Positions 49,383 through 56,955 of a DNA stretch of 64,000 nt are shown here, piece by piece. The notes beneath the pieces are model-generated. The model saw only the letters and a list, made by a program, of their open reading frames with translations. It did no database searches and was not told the origin of the DNA. The DNA lies in assembly GCF_000429085.1 (NCBI RefSeq), contig NZ_AUBE01000006.1:310001-374000 (forward strand), written 5' to 3'. The stretch comes from Streptomyces flavidovirens DSM 40150. Lineage in GTDB: Bacteria; Actinomycetota; Actinomycetes; Streptomycetales; Streptomycetaceae. Each line of letters opens with the position of its first letter. Positions within the stretch are counted from its first letter, which is position 1. The position numbers and the translations under genes are program-made.

Positions 49383-49499
49383 GACCGGGTCCTGCTGCCC
49401 GCGACCGTCACCTACGCGGCGGCGGGTGACGCCTTCCAGGTGCGCGGCCAGGACGGCCGGATCCACCTCACGGGCACGCGGTCGGCCCACCGGCCGGGC
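49378..49499 (+). pseudogene. Unidentified coding remnant joined to the ligase fragment
   Basis: On the plus strand the frame ELDRVLLPATVTYAAAGDAF, continuing QVRGQDGRIHLTGTR to a stop near 49514, has a protein-like beta-strand pattern but no start and no length. It may be the C-terminal end of a lost gene that faced the ligase remnant. I cannot name the family, and it could also be chance. Confidence 0.35.
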
Positions 49500-50153
49500 T
49501 CACCCCCGGAGTGAGGGCGGCGCCCACCGCTGCCCGTTCATGAGGTTCTCCAGGCCCGCCCAGGCGAAGTTCATCAGCGTCGCGGCCGTCTCCTTCGCCG
49601 AGACGCCCGGCGTCCCGTTCCCCCACCCCGCGAGCGACTCGGCGGCCCCCACCAGCGCATGGGCCAGCCCGGCCACTTCCCGCTCGGCCAGTTCCGTGTC
49701 GCAGTCCGCCTCGCGCGCCGCCGCCCCGATCAGGTACGTCACGAAGCCGATGATCTCCGCACGCATCGCGGCGACCTCGGCGGCGAACGGCTCCCCGTGC
49801 GTACGGGCCTGGTTGTGCAGCACCGCCCAGCCGTCCGGGTTCCGCGCGGCGTGCGTGAAGAACGCCCTCAGCCCGGCCCACAACTGACGATCGGCAGGCA
49901 CTCCGGGCTCCCCCCCTGCCCGTACCGCTTCGACAAGCGCGCTCGCCTCGCGCCGGATGCAGGCCGTGAACAGCTCTTCCTTGGAGTGCAGGTACAGATA
50001 GACGAGCGGCTTCGACACCCCGGCCAGCTCGGCTATCTCGTCCATCGACGCGGCGCGGTACCCCCGCTGTCCGAAGGTCTGCACGGCCGCGTCCATCATC
50101 TGCCGCTCGCGCACGGCACGCGGCATCCGCTTGCCCTTCACAGCACCATCCAC
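49500..50153 (-). CDS. TetR family transcriptional regulator
   Basis: A 217-residue repressor. GTG at 50153 follows GGGAGGA by eight bases; an earlier start at 50180 is possible. HTH: RQMMDAAVQTFGQRGYRAASMDEIAELAGVSKPLVYLYLHSKEELFTACIRRE. The C-terminal helical ligand domain includes FFTHAARNPDGWAVLHNQARTHGEPFA, typical of FadR/AcrR-like regulators of lipid genes. Its former target may be the ligase whose 3' remnant lies just downstream. Confidence 0.92.
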   Translation of the reverse strand: MDGAVKGKRMPRAVRERQMMDAAVQTFGQRGYRAASMDEIAELAGVSKPLVYLYLHSKEELFTACIRREASALVEAVRAGGEPGVPADRQLWAGLRAFFTHAARNPDGWAVLHNQARTHGEPFAAEVAAMRAEIIGFVTYLIGAAAREADCDTELAEREVAGLAHALVGAAESLAGWGNGTPGVSAKETAATLMNFAWAGLENLMNGQRWAPPSLRG

Positions 50154-50306
50154 ATCCCGGTCCTCCCGCCCCACGGCCACCTCACCGCATACCGCGACCT
50201 ACTCTCCGGTAAGCGTACGGCGCCCCCTCGCCCCAAACCCGAAGTGCCCCTGAACGCAAGGCATCCAGGGGCACTTCAGCGGGTCAGCGGTAACAGCGCT
50301 GCCTGG

Positions 50307-51668
50307 TCACGCGGTGACCGGCACAGCGACCTTCTCCTCGGCGTCACGCACACCGTCACGCACGTCGTCGTACTCGTCGACCGGCGAGGACGAGGCCGAG
50401 TTGTACGCGTCGTGGTCGAGGATCTGCTCGCGGGCCGCGACGACGACCGGCACCAGAGCCTGACCCGCGACGTTCGTGGCGGTCCGCATCATGTCCAGGA
50501 TCGGGTCGATCGCCATCAGCAGGCCCACGCCCTCCAGCGGCAGCCCCAGCGTCGAGAGGGTCAGCGTCAGCATGACCGTCGCGCCCGTCAGACCGGCGGT
50601 GGCCGCCGAGCCGATGACCGAGACGAAGGCGATCAGCAGGTAGTCCTGGATGTCGAGCTGTACGTCGAAGATCTGCGCGATGAAGATCGCCGCGAGCGCC
50701 GGGTAGATCGCGGCGCAGCCGTCCATCTTGGTCGTCGCGCCGAACGGCACGGCGAACGACGCGTACTCCTTCGGCACGCCAAGGCGCTCGGTGACCCGCT
50801 GGGTGACCGGCATGGTGCCGACCGAGGAGCGGGAGACGAAGGCGAGCTGGATGGCCGGCCAGGCGCCCTTGAAGAACTGGACCGGGTTGACCTTGGCGAC
50901 CGTCGCGAGCAGCAGCGGGTAGACGCCGAACAGCACGATGGCGCAGCCGATGTAGACGTCCGCGGTGAAGGTCGCGTACTTGCTGATCAGCTCCCAGCCG
51001 TAGTCGGCGATGGCGAAGCCGATGAGGCCGACCGTACCGATGGGCGCGAGGCGGATGACCCACCACAGGGCCTTCTGGAGCAGTTCCAGGACCGCGTTGC
51101 TGAGCTTGAGGATCGGCTCGGCCTTTTCGCCGAGCTGGAGCGCGGCGATACCGGCGACGGCGGCCATGAAGACGATCTGGAGCACGTTCAGTTCGGTGAA
51201 CGGCGTGATGACGTCGGTCGGCACGATGCCGGTCAGGAAGTCGCTCCAGGAGCCGGAGCCCTCGGGCTTCTTGCCGTCCTTGGGAGTGAGGCCCGTACCG
51301 GCGCCCGGGTTGGTGATCAGGCCGATCGCGAGGCCGATGGCGACCGCGATCAGTGACGTGATCATGAACCAGAGCAGCGTGCGGGAGGCCAGCCGGGCGG
51401 CGTTGTTGACCTTGCGGAGGTTGGTGATCGACACCAGGATCGCGAAGAAGACGAGCGGCGCGACGGCCAGCTTCAGCAGTTGGACGAAGATGCCGCCGAC
51501 CTGCTCCAGCGTCGCCTTGAGCCAGCTGATGTCCTGGCTGCGGGCGAGCCAGCCGAGGAGGACACCGAGGATCAGACCGGTGATGATCTGGGCCCAGAAG
51601 GGGAACTTGTCGGATATCCGGAAGCGGGTCTTCTGCTTCTCGGGCGCGGTCGCGGAGTTCGCGGACAC
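50307..51668 (-). CDS. DAACS-family cation:amino acid/dicarboxylate symporter
   Basis: A 453-residue transporter of the glutamate/aspartate/dicarboxylate/cystine symporter family. Start GTG at 51668, seven bases after GGAG. Family motifs: GGIFVQLLKLAVAPLVFFAIL, the SSxGT hairpin in SRSSVGTMPVTQRV, VPFGATTKMDGCAAIYPALAAIFIAQ, and GLPLEGVGLLMAIDPILDMMRTATNVAGQALV (conserved cation/substrate site). By sequence it could carry glutamate/aspartate, C4-dicarboxylates or cystine. A short Cys-bearing leader ORF upstream makes cystine or a sulfur link worth testing. Confidence 0.9.
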   Translation of the reverse strand: MSANSATAPEKQKTRFRISDKFPFWAQIITGLILGVLLGWLARSQDISWLKATLEQVGGIFVQLLKLAVAPLVFFAILVSITNLRKVNNAARLASRTLLWFMITSLIAVAIGLAIGLITNPGAGTGLTPKDGKKPEGSGSWSDFLTGIVPTDVITPFTELNVLQIVFMAAVAGIAALQLGEKAEPILKLSNAVLELLQKALWWVIRLAPIGTVGLIGFAIADYGWELISKYATFTADVYIGCAIVLFGVYPLLLATVAKVNPVQFFKGAWPAIQLAFVSRSSVGTMPVTQRVTERLGVPKEYASFAVPFGATTKMDGCAAIYPALAAIFIAQIFDVQLDIQDYLLIAFVSVIGSAATAGLTGATVMLTLTLSTLGLPLEGVGLLMAIDPILDMMRTATNVAGQALVPVVVAAREQILDHDAYNSASSSPVDEYDDVRDGVRDAEEKVAVPVTA

Positions 51669-51788
51669 GGACACACTCCGTTGATTACGTATCGGCATAC
51701 GGGACGGGGGTGCGGCGGCCGTGAGCTGCACGTGGCGTGGCGTGCTGGAGCTGTGGGCGGTCGCCGCTGCGTGATGTCGCTTCTGATG

Positions 51789-51902
51789 TCAGATGTGGCG
51801 GCGACAGGCCGCGGACATGCAGCGGCAGAGATCGACATGGAGGCGCGCCACCAGCACGAGCGGGACGCTCGGGTCAGGGGAGTGCGCGGCTGCTGTCGTC
51901 AT
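51789..51902 (-). CDS. Cys-bearing leader peptide of the symporter mRNA
   Basis: A 37-codon ORF, ATG at 51902, ending in RLHVDLCRCMSAACRRHI. It fits the actinobacterial leader-peptide pattern (Leu-His-Val-Asp-Leu, then Arg, Ser-Ala and Cys) found ahead of sulfur-metabolism and transport genes. Three Cys codons occur within eight residues near the end. The predicted -10 ends seven bases before the ATG and there is no Shine-Dalgarno, so the message is probably leaderless. Downstream, GTCGCCGC inside the ORF (minus strand of 51798-51805) can pair with GCGGCGAC (51760-51767), a possible attenuation stem before the symporter. Confidence 0.7.
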   Translation of the reverse strand: MTTAAAHSPDPSVPLVLVARLHVDLCRCMSAACRRHI

Positions 51903-51909
51903 GCGGAGA

Positions 51910-51939
51910 ACGTTAACACTTGTACTTTGAGAACATCAA
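51910..51939 (-). promoter_or_regulatory. Promoter of leader peptide and symporter
   Basis: Leftward TTGATG (51939-51934), an 18-bp spacer and TAACGT (51915-51910). A perfect 6-bp inverted repeat CTTTGA-GAACA-TCAAAG (51925-51941) covers the -35 and could bind a repressor. Confidence 0.5.
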
Positions 51940-51987
51940 AGCTCTTCTTTGGGTCAGCACACCTCGGCGCCCGCCGGGAATACGCCA

Positions 51988-52025
51988 ACACCCCAGCCCC
52001 GGACGGGTGTCCGGGACCGGGGTGT
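51988..52025 (-). terminator. Terminator downstream of the DUF4229 gene
   Basis: ACACCCCAGCCCCGGAC pairs with GTCCGGGACCGGGGTGT at 15 of 17 positions around GGGT. It isolates the symporter unit from the upstream gene. Confidence 0.7.
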
Positions 52026-52063
52026 CGGTGAGGCCGCTGAGTGTGACGTACCTTACGCCGCCC

Positions 52064-52354
52064 CTACTGGGTCAGGCCGTCCTCCTGGCTGCGGTTGGAA
52101 TCCAGCCTGGCCTTCGCGCTGTCCACGCGCTCGGCGATCCGCTCGGACATCGCGTCGCGCTGCTTGCGCAGCAGCACGAAGCTGAGCGGCGCGGAGACGA
52201 CGATGGCGAGCAGCAGGACCCACAGCAGGTTGGAGTCGCCGAGGCCGGCCGGGAGCACGCCGAAGTGGACCAGGCCCCAGATGACGAAGAAGCAGCCGAC
52301 GAAGACGCCCAGGCGCATGGCGGTGTAGCGGATCGTTGCGTGCTTGGTGCTCAC
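52064..52354 (-). CDS. Small DUF4229 membrane protein
   Basis: A 96-residue protein with two transmembrane helices (LGVFVGCFFVIWGLVHFGVL and SNLLWVLLLAIVVSAPLSFVLL) and a positively charged cytoplasmic tail (RKQRDAMSERIAERVDSAKARLDSNRSQ). Matches DUF4229 of actinobacteria; function unknown. GTG start at 52354 after GAAGGT. Confidence 0.82.
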   Translation of the reverse strand: MSTKHATIRYTAMRLGVFVGCFFVIWGLVHFGVLPAGLGDSNLLWVLLLAIVVSAPLSFVLLRKQRDAMSERIAERVDSAKARLDSNRSQEDGLTQ

Positions 52355-52437
52355 GGGGGACCTTCTTCTCAACGGCAACCTAAAGGGTCTCTACCAGTCA
52401 AGCACAGGCCCCCGGCGAGCTGCCCGGGCCCCCACCC

Positions 52438-52962
52438 TCAGTGCAGTTCCAGCAGCATGATGATGTCGTCGCGGTCGTCCCCCGGCGCGACCCGGATCGC
52501 GCCGGGCACGCGCCCGACCTCCTTGTAGCCGCAGGAGGCGTAGAAGCGGTCGACGCCGGTGCCGCCGCGGCAGGTCAGCCGTATCGCTTCGACGCCCTCG
52601 AAGCCGCGTACCGCCGCCTCTGTCGCGGCCATCAGGTCCTGCCCGTATCCCTTGCCCTGATGGGCGGGGTGGACCATGACCGTGTAGAGCCACACCCAGT
52701 GCCGCATGAGGCGGTGCGTGTTGTTCGCGATGAAGACCGTCGCGGCGACGGCGCCGGCCTCGTCGTAGCCGACGAGCAGCCGGGTGCGGCCGTCGTTCAT
52801 GGCGGCGAGGTGCTTGGTCCACTCGGGCCTGATGTCGTCGGCGGTCACCGGTGGTACGAAACCGACGGCGCCGCCCGCGTTGGAGACGTCCGCCCACAGG
52901 GCGAGGACGCCGTCGCGCAGGCTGGGGCCGATCCGCGGATCGAGTTCGAAGGTCAGCGGCAT
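52438..52962 (-). CDS. GNAT family N-acetyltransferase
   Basis: A 174-residue acetyltransferase. The acetyl-CoA site is VMVHPAHQGKGYGQDLMAATEAAV (Q/R-x-x-G-x-G/A) in motif A, then IRLTCRGGTGVDRFYASCGYKEVGRVPGAI in motif B. The substrate is unknown. It is separated from udgX by 19 bp on the same strand. Confidence 0.9.
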   Translation of the reverse strand: MPLTFELDPRIGPSLRDGVLALWADVSNAGGAVGFVPPVTADDIRPEWTKHLAAMNDGRTRLLVGYDEAGAVAATVFIANNTHRLMRHWVWLYTVMVHPAHQGKGYGQDLMAATEAAVRGFEGVEAIRLTCRGGTGVDRFYASCGYKEVGRVPGAIRVAPGDDRDDIIMLLELH

Positions 52963-52981
52963 GCGTTCGACGATAAACGGA

Positions 52982-53635
52982 TCAGCCGAGCGCCTGCGCC
53001 GCTATCCGCAGATCGGACACCAGGCCCTCGTAGGCCGCCTCGCGGTCGTCGGCGCGCAGGACCGCGGAGGGGTGGATGGTGGCGACCACGCTCTCGCCGC
53101 GCCCTTCGAAGGGGAGCAGCATCCCGCGCTGCTTGGTCACCCGGAAGGAGGGGCCGAGCAGCGCCTTCCCGGCGGTCGCGCCCAGTACGACGATGATCTC
53201 GGGGTCGACGACCCGCAGTTCGGCGTCGAGCCAGGGCTTGCAGGCGGTCATCTCGCGCAGGTTGGGCGTCTTGTGGATGCGTCGCTTGCCGCGTTCGGCG
53301 ACGATCTCGAACTTGAAGTGCTTGACGGCGTTGGTGACGTACGTGTCGTCCGGGTCGATGCCGGCTTCGTCCAGGGCCCGTGTCAGCACCTTGCCGGCGG
53401 GGCCGACGAACGGCCGGCCCTGCCGGTCCTCCTGGTCGCCGGGCTGCTCACCGAGCAGCAGGACCCGGGCGTGCGCGTTGCCGGCGCCGAAGACGGTCTG
53501 CGTGGCGTCGCGGTGCAGCGGGCAGCCGCGGCAGCCGGCCGCGGCCTCGCGGAGGCCGGGGAGTCCGGCCCGGCCGGAGGGGAGGAAGGGTTCGGCCGTG
53601 TACGCGTCCTCGGGCGACTCGCTTGGGCTTGCCAT
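52982..53635 (-). CDS. udgX: UdgX-type uracil-DNA glycosylase
   Basis: A 217-residue glycosylase-superfamily protein. The uracil-binding loop is [21 protein letters not shown], and NAVKHFKFE is conserved. The extra loop GKRRIHKTP (His121) is the hallmark of UdgX, which becomes covalently trapped on DNA at uracil via this His. Cys35, Cys38 and Cys132 look like iron-sulfur ligands; the fourth is not obvious. The second catalytic segment is [12 protein letters not shown] at 53635. No LexA-type box was seen, so damage regulation is uncertain. Confidence 0.92.
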   Translation of the reverse strand: MASPSESPEDAYTAEPFLPSGRAGLPGLREAAAGCRGCPLHRDATQTVFGAGNAHARVLLLGEQPGDQEDRQGRPFVGPAGKVLTRALDEAGIDPDDTYVTNAVKHFKFEIVAERGKRRIHKTPNLREMTACKPWLDAELRVVDPEIIVVLGATAGKALLGPSFRVTKQRGMLLPFEGRGESVVATIHPSAVLRADDREAAYEGLVSDLRIAAQALG

Positions 53636-53711
53636 GCGGCGCGGGTACCCCCTGGCGCCGCCGGTCACACCGCGAACCGCCAGCAAACGCCCATAAGCCA
53701 CCCGTACGGCG

Positions 53712-54875
53712 TCAGATCCGCATCGCCTGTGGCGACTCGCGGCGGTCCGCCTCCGGCCCCGGGTACTCGCGGATGATCTCGTACCGGGTGTTGCGCTCCA
53801 CCGGGCGGAATCCCGCGTCCCGGATCAGCTCCAGAAGGTCCTCGCGGCCGAGCTTGTTCGGCGTGCCGTAGTTGTCCGCGTCGTGCGTGATCTTGTACTC
53901 GACGACCGAGCCGTCCATGTCGTCCGCGCCGTGCTGGAGCGCGAGCTGCGAGGTCTGCACGCCGTGCATGACCCAGAAGACCTTGACGTGCGGCACGTTG
54001 TCGAAGAGCAGCCGCGACACCGCGAACGTCTTCAGCACATCCACGCCGCTCGCCATCGTCGTACGGGCCTGAAGACGGTTGCGGATCTTGCCGTCCTTCA
54101 TGTCCTCGAAGTCGTGCTGGTAGCGCAGCGGGATGAAGACCTGGAAGCCGCCGGTCTCGTCCTGGAGCTCGCGCAGCCGCAGCACGTGGTCCACGCGGTG
54201 GCGCGGCTCCTCGATGTGCCCGTACAGCATGGTCGAAGGGGTCTTGAGGCCCTTCTCGTGCGCGAGGCGGTGGATGCGCGACCAGTCCTCCCAATGAGTC
54301 CTGTGGTCGACGATGTGCTGGCGGACCTCCCAGTCGAAGATCTCGGCGCCGCCGCCGGTCAGGGACTCCAGACCGGCCTCGATGAGCTCGTCGAGGATCT
54401 CGGAGGCCGACATGCCCGACACAATCTCGAAGTGGTGGATCTCGGTCGCCGTGAACGCCTTCAGCGAGACGTTCGGCAGCGCCTTCTTCAACTCGCTCAG
54501 AGAACGCGGGTAGTAACGCCACGGGAGGCTGGGGTGGAGGCCGTTGACGATGTGCAGCTCGGTGAGGTTCTCGTTCTCCATCGCCTTGGCGAGCTTGACA
54601 GCTTCCTCGATGCGCATCGTGTACGCGTCCTTCTCGCCCGGCTTGCGCTGGAACGAGCAGTACGCGCACGACGCGGTGCACACGTTCGTCATGTTGAGGT
54701 GACGGTTGACGTTGAAGTGGACGACGTCGCCGTTCTTGCGCGTACGCACCTCATGGGCGAGGCCGCCCAGCCAGGCCAGGTCGTCGGACTCGTAGAGGGC
54801 GATGCCGTCCTCGCGGGTCAGCCGCTCCCCGCCCCGGACCTTCTGCTCCAGCTCGCGCTTCAGCCCCGCGTCCAT
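53712..54875 (-). CDS. mqnE: Aminofutalosine synthase
   Basis: A 387-residue radical SAM enzyme that joins 3-enolpyruvyl-benzoate to SAM's adenosine in the futalosine pathway. Cluster ligands Cys66, Cys70 and Cys73 are in TNVCTASCAYCSF. Conserved text: LTELHIVNGLHPSLPWRYYPR, ATEIHHFEIVSGMSASEIL, LESLTGGGAEIFDWEVR, STMLYGHIEEPRHRVDH. GGGAGGCGG lies upstream of the ATG, and TTTACGTAG (minus strand of 54897-54905) 22 bp before it is a motif shared with two other promoters here. Confidence 0.95.
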   Translation of the reverse strand: MDAGLKRELEQKVRGGERLTREDGIALYESDDLAWLGGLAHEVRTRKNGDVVHFNVNRHLNMTNVCTASCAYCSFQRKPGEKDAYTMRIEEAVKLAKAMENENLTELHIVNGLHPSLPWRYYPRSLSELKKALPNVSLKAFTATEIHHFEIVSGMSASEILDELIEAGLESLTGGGAEIFDWEVRQHIVDHRTHWEDWSRIHRLAHEKGLKTPSTMLYGHIEEPRHRVDHVLRLRELQDETGGFQVFIPLRYQHDFEDMKDGKIRNRLQARTTMASGVDVLKTFAVSRLLFDNVPHVKVFWVMHGVQTSQLALQHGADDMDGSVVEYKITHDADNYGTPNKLGREDLLELIRDAGFRPVERNTRYEIIREYPGPEADRRESPQAMRI

Positions 54876-54896
54876 GTACGGCCGCCTCCCATATGT

Positions 54897-54905
54897 CTAC
54901 GTAAA
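54897..54905 (-). promoter_or_regulatory. TTTACGTAG motif, copy 1 (mqnE)
   Basis: Exact nine-base match on the minus strand, 22 bp upstream of the mqnE start. The same nonamer occurs at 55454 and 60122, with a one-base variant at 60138. Confidence 0.5.
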
Positions 54906-54963
54906 ACAGGCTCCGCCCAAGGTACGCCACCCCTCGTTTCCGGGGGGCGACCCCCCAGCCCCC

Positions 54964-55416
54964 CTACTCCTCGGGCAGTTCCCCGACCCGGTTCTCCCAC
55001 TTCGTGGAGAGCACGATCGTCGTCCGCGTCCGCGACACGCCCCGCGTCCCGGACAGCCGCCGGATCGTCTTCTCCAGGCCGTCGACGTCCCCCGCGCGGA
55101 TCTTGAGCATGTACGAGTCGTCGCCGGCGATGAACCAGCAGTCCTCGATCTCCGCCAGATCGCGCAGCCTGCGCGCCACGTCCTCGTGGTCCGCCGCGTC
55201 CGAGAGCGAGATTCCGATCAGCGCGGTGACGCCGAGACCGAGCGACTTGGCGTCGACCGTGGCGCGGTAGCCGGTGATCACACCCGCTGCCTCAAGACGG
55301 TTGATGCGATCGGTGACGCTGGGGCCCGAGAGGCCGACGAGCCGGCCGAGTTCGGCGTACGAGGCCCTGCCGTTCTCCCTGAGGGCCTGGATGAGCTGCC
55401 TGTCCACGGCGTCCAT
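54964..55416 (-). CDS. Lrp/AsnC family regulator
   Basis: A 150-residue feast/famine regulator. The HTH is DRQLIQALRENGRASYAELGRLVGLSGPSVTDRINRLEAAGVITGYRATVD, followed by the RAM ligand domain (LGLGVTALIGISL, CWFIAGDDSYMLKIRA, ISRT-like VSRTRTTIVLST). The start is 55416, with GGAAGG upstream; an ATG six codons earlier (55434) lacks a Shine-Dalgarno. It lies between mqnE and ubiX on the same strand. The TTTACGTAG motif in its own upstream region makes it a candidate binder of that motif (untested). Confidence 0.92.
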   Translation of the reverse strand: MDAVDRQLIQALRENGRASYAELGRLVGLSGPSVTDRINRLEAAGVITGYRATVDAKSLGLGVTALIGISLSDAADHEDVARRLRDLAEIEDCWFIAGDDSYMLKIRAGDVDGLEKTIRRLSGTRGVSRTRTTIVLSTKWENRVGELPEE

Positions 55417-55453
55417 ATGCCTGAAGCCTTCCATTATTCAGCAATACCGCGAG

Positions 55454-55462
55454 TTTACGTAG
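55454..55462 (+). promoter_or_regulatory. TTTACGTAG motif, copy 2 (Lrp/AsnC gene)
   Basis: Exact nonamer on the plus strand, about 38 bp ahead of the Lrp/AsnC start, inside GTTTACGTAGGTAATC. Confidence 0.5.
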
Positions 55463-55535
55463 GTAATCTAAGGCGCGCAGGGCTCAACGCCCCGCAAATC
55501 TTTCAGAAGATCAAAGAAGGCGACGTACTGGTCCC

Positions 55536-56231
55536 TCACTGGTCCTTCCGGGAGCCACCGAGCTCTCCCTCCCAGCGGCGGTACAGACGGTGCGGCACCC
55601 CCGCCGCGTCCAGCACCCGCCCCGCGACGAAGTCCACCAGGTCCTGGATGTGCGTCGCTCCCGCGTAGAACGCCGGGGAGGCCGGGAGCACCACGGCGCC
55701 CGCCTCGTCCAGCGCCACCATGTGCTTGAGGGTCTGGCCGCTCAGCGGCGTCTCGCGCACCGCCACCACGAGCCGGCGCCGCTCCTTGAGCGTCACGCTC
55801 GCCACCCGTTGCAGCAGGTCCTTCGACAGCCCCAGCGCCACGCCCGCCACACTCGCCGTCGACGCCGGGACGATCAGCATGCCCCTGGCCGGGTACGAGC
55901 CCGACGAAGGACCGGCGGCGAGGTCCCCGGCTGCCCAGTACCGCACGTCGCCGACATCGGCCGTGAACGTGCCGGGCTTCCCGTCTGCGCCGCGCGCCAG
56001 CCACGTCCGCAGGTCTTCCTGCCAGTGCGCGTCCCGGAACGCGATCCCCGTCTCGTCCAGCAGCGTCAGCCGCGCGGCCCGGCTCACCACCAGGTCCACG
56101 CTCTCGCCCGCGTCCAGCAGCCCGCGCAGCACGGCGGCGGCGTACGGCGTACCGGACGCGCCGGAGACGCCGACGACCCAGGGGCGGCGCGGCGACCGCG
56201 GCTGCTGACTGCGTGCATGTCCTGACTCCAC
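55536..56231 (-). CDS. ubiX: UbiX-type flavin prenyltransferase
   Basis: A 231-residue enzyme that makes prenylated FMN, the cofactor of UbiD decarboxylases. Motifs: WVVGVSGASGTPYAAAVLR (FMN binding), LIVPASTASVAGVALGL, VVAVRETPLSGQTLKHMVALDEAGAVVLPASPAFY, and DLVDFVAGRVLDAAGVPHRLYRRW. GTG start at 56231. In futalosine organisms the UbiX-type partner is called MqnM. It is divergent from a rhomboid gene and near the UbiD-type gene at 57927, which needs its product. Confidence 0.93.
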   Translation of the reverse strand: MESGHARSQQPRSPRRPWVVGVSGASGTPYAAAVLRGLLDAGESVDLVVSRAARLTLLDETGIAFRDAHWQEDLRTWLARGADGKPGTFTADVGDVRYWAAGDLAAGPSSGSYPARGMLIVPASTASVAGVALGLSKDLLQRVASVTLKERRRLVVAVRETPLSGQTLKHMVALDEAGAVVLPASPAFYAGATHIQDLVDFVAGRVLDAAGVPHRLYRRWEGELGGSRKDQ

Positions 56232-56334
56232 GTGCCCGACCTTATCCGGGCGCGCGGGGGCGGAACCGAGTCAGGTGCCCGGACGTTCCACTGACAGGCC
56301 GCCACACAGGTCGTACGTACCGCAGGGGGACGCC

Positions 56335-56955
56335 ATGCCACCGACCGCAGTCGACCGGAGCCGGAGCGCGAGCCATCCGGCCAGGACCGCCATCGTGCTC
56401 ATGCTGGGCTGGGTCGCGCTGCTGTGGGTCCTGGAGGCGCTGGACGCCGCGACCGGCGCGCTGGACACGTACGGGCTGAGCCCGCGGGACTTCGGCGAGC
56501 TGCGTGACGTACTCCCGATGTCGTTCCTGCACCACGGCTTCGACCACGTGGCGTCGAACACGATCCCCCTGCTGATCCTCGGCTTCCTGGCCGCCCTGAG
56601 CGGGATACGCCGCTTCGCCGCCGTCGTCCTCACGATCATGCTCGTGGGCGGGCTCGGGGTGTGGCTCACCGCCCCCGACCACTCCAACACGGCCGGCGCG
56701 TCGGTCGTCGTCTTCGGCCTGCTCGGCTACCTGCTGGTCCGCGGCTTCGTCGACCGCAACGCCGTAGACGTCGTGATAGGTCTGCTGGTGGCCGCGGTCT
56801 ACGGCTCGCTGCTGTGGGGCGTGCTCCCGACGAACACCGCCGTCAGCTGGCAGGGCCATCTCTTCGGGCTGATCGGCGGCGTGCTCGCCGCGTACCTCTT
56901 CCGGCGGCGGTCGCCGCTCATACCCGCACCCGCCGGGCGCCGCCTCACACCGTGA
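56335..56955 (+). CDS. Rhomboid family intramembrane serine protease
   Basis: A 206-residue, six-helix membrane protease. The loop-helix motif HHGFDHVASNTIPLLILG has the oxyanion Asn75. The catalytic Ser123 lies in NTAGASVVVFGLLGY and His175 in SWQGHLFGLIGGVLAAY. The Gly-Ala-Ser form replaces the common Gly-x-Ser-Gly. ATG at 56335 after GGGGGA. It is the only rightward gene in this leftward menaquinone block and its 3' end overlaps mqnP by 11 bp. Confidence 0.92.
   Translation: MPPTAVDRSRSASHPARTAIVLMLGWVALLWVLEALDAATGALDTYGLSPRDFGELRDVLPMSFLHHGFDHVASNTIPLLILGFLAALSGIRRFAAVVLTIMLVGGLGVWLTAPDHSNTAGASVVVFGLLGYLLVRGFVDRNAVDVVIGLLVAAVYGSLLWGVLPTNTAVSWQGHLFGLIGGVLAAYLFRRRSPLIPAPAGRRLTP

Noticed and set aside
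51572..51838. 88-codon minus-strand frame between the leader peptide and symporter
   Set aside because: It overlaps both the leader ORF and the symporter N-terminus in another frame and encodes a Pro/Arg/Cys-rich string. The 37-codon frame at 51789-51902 fits a known leader-peptide pattern instead.
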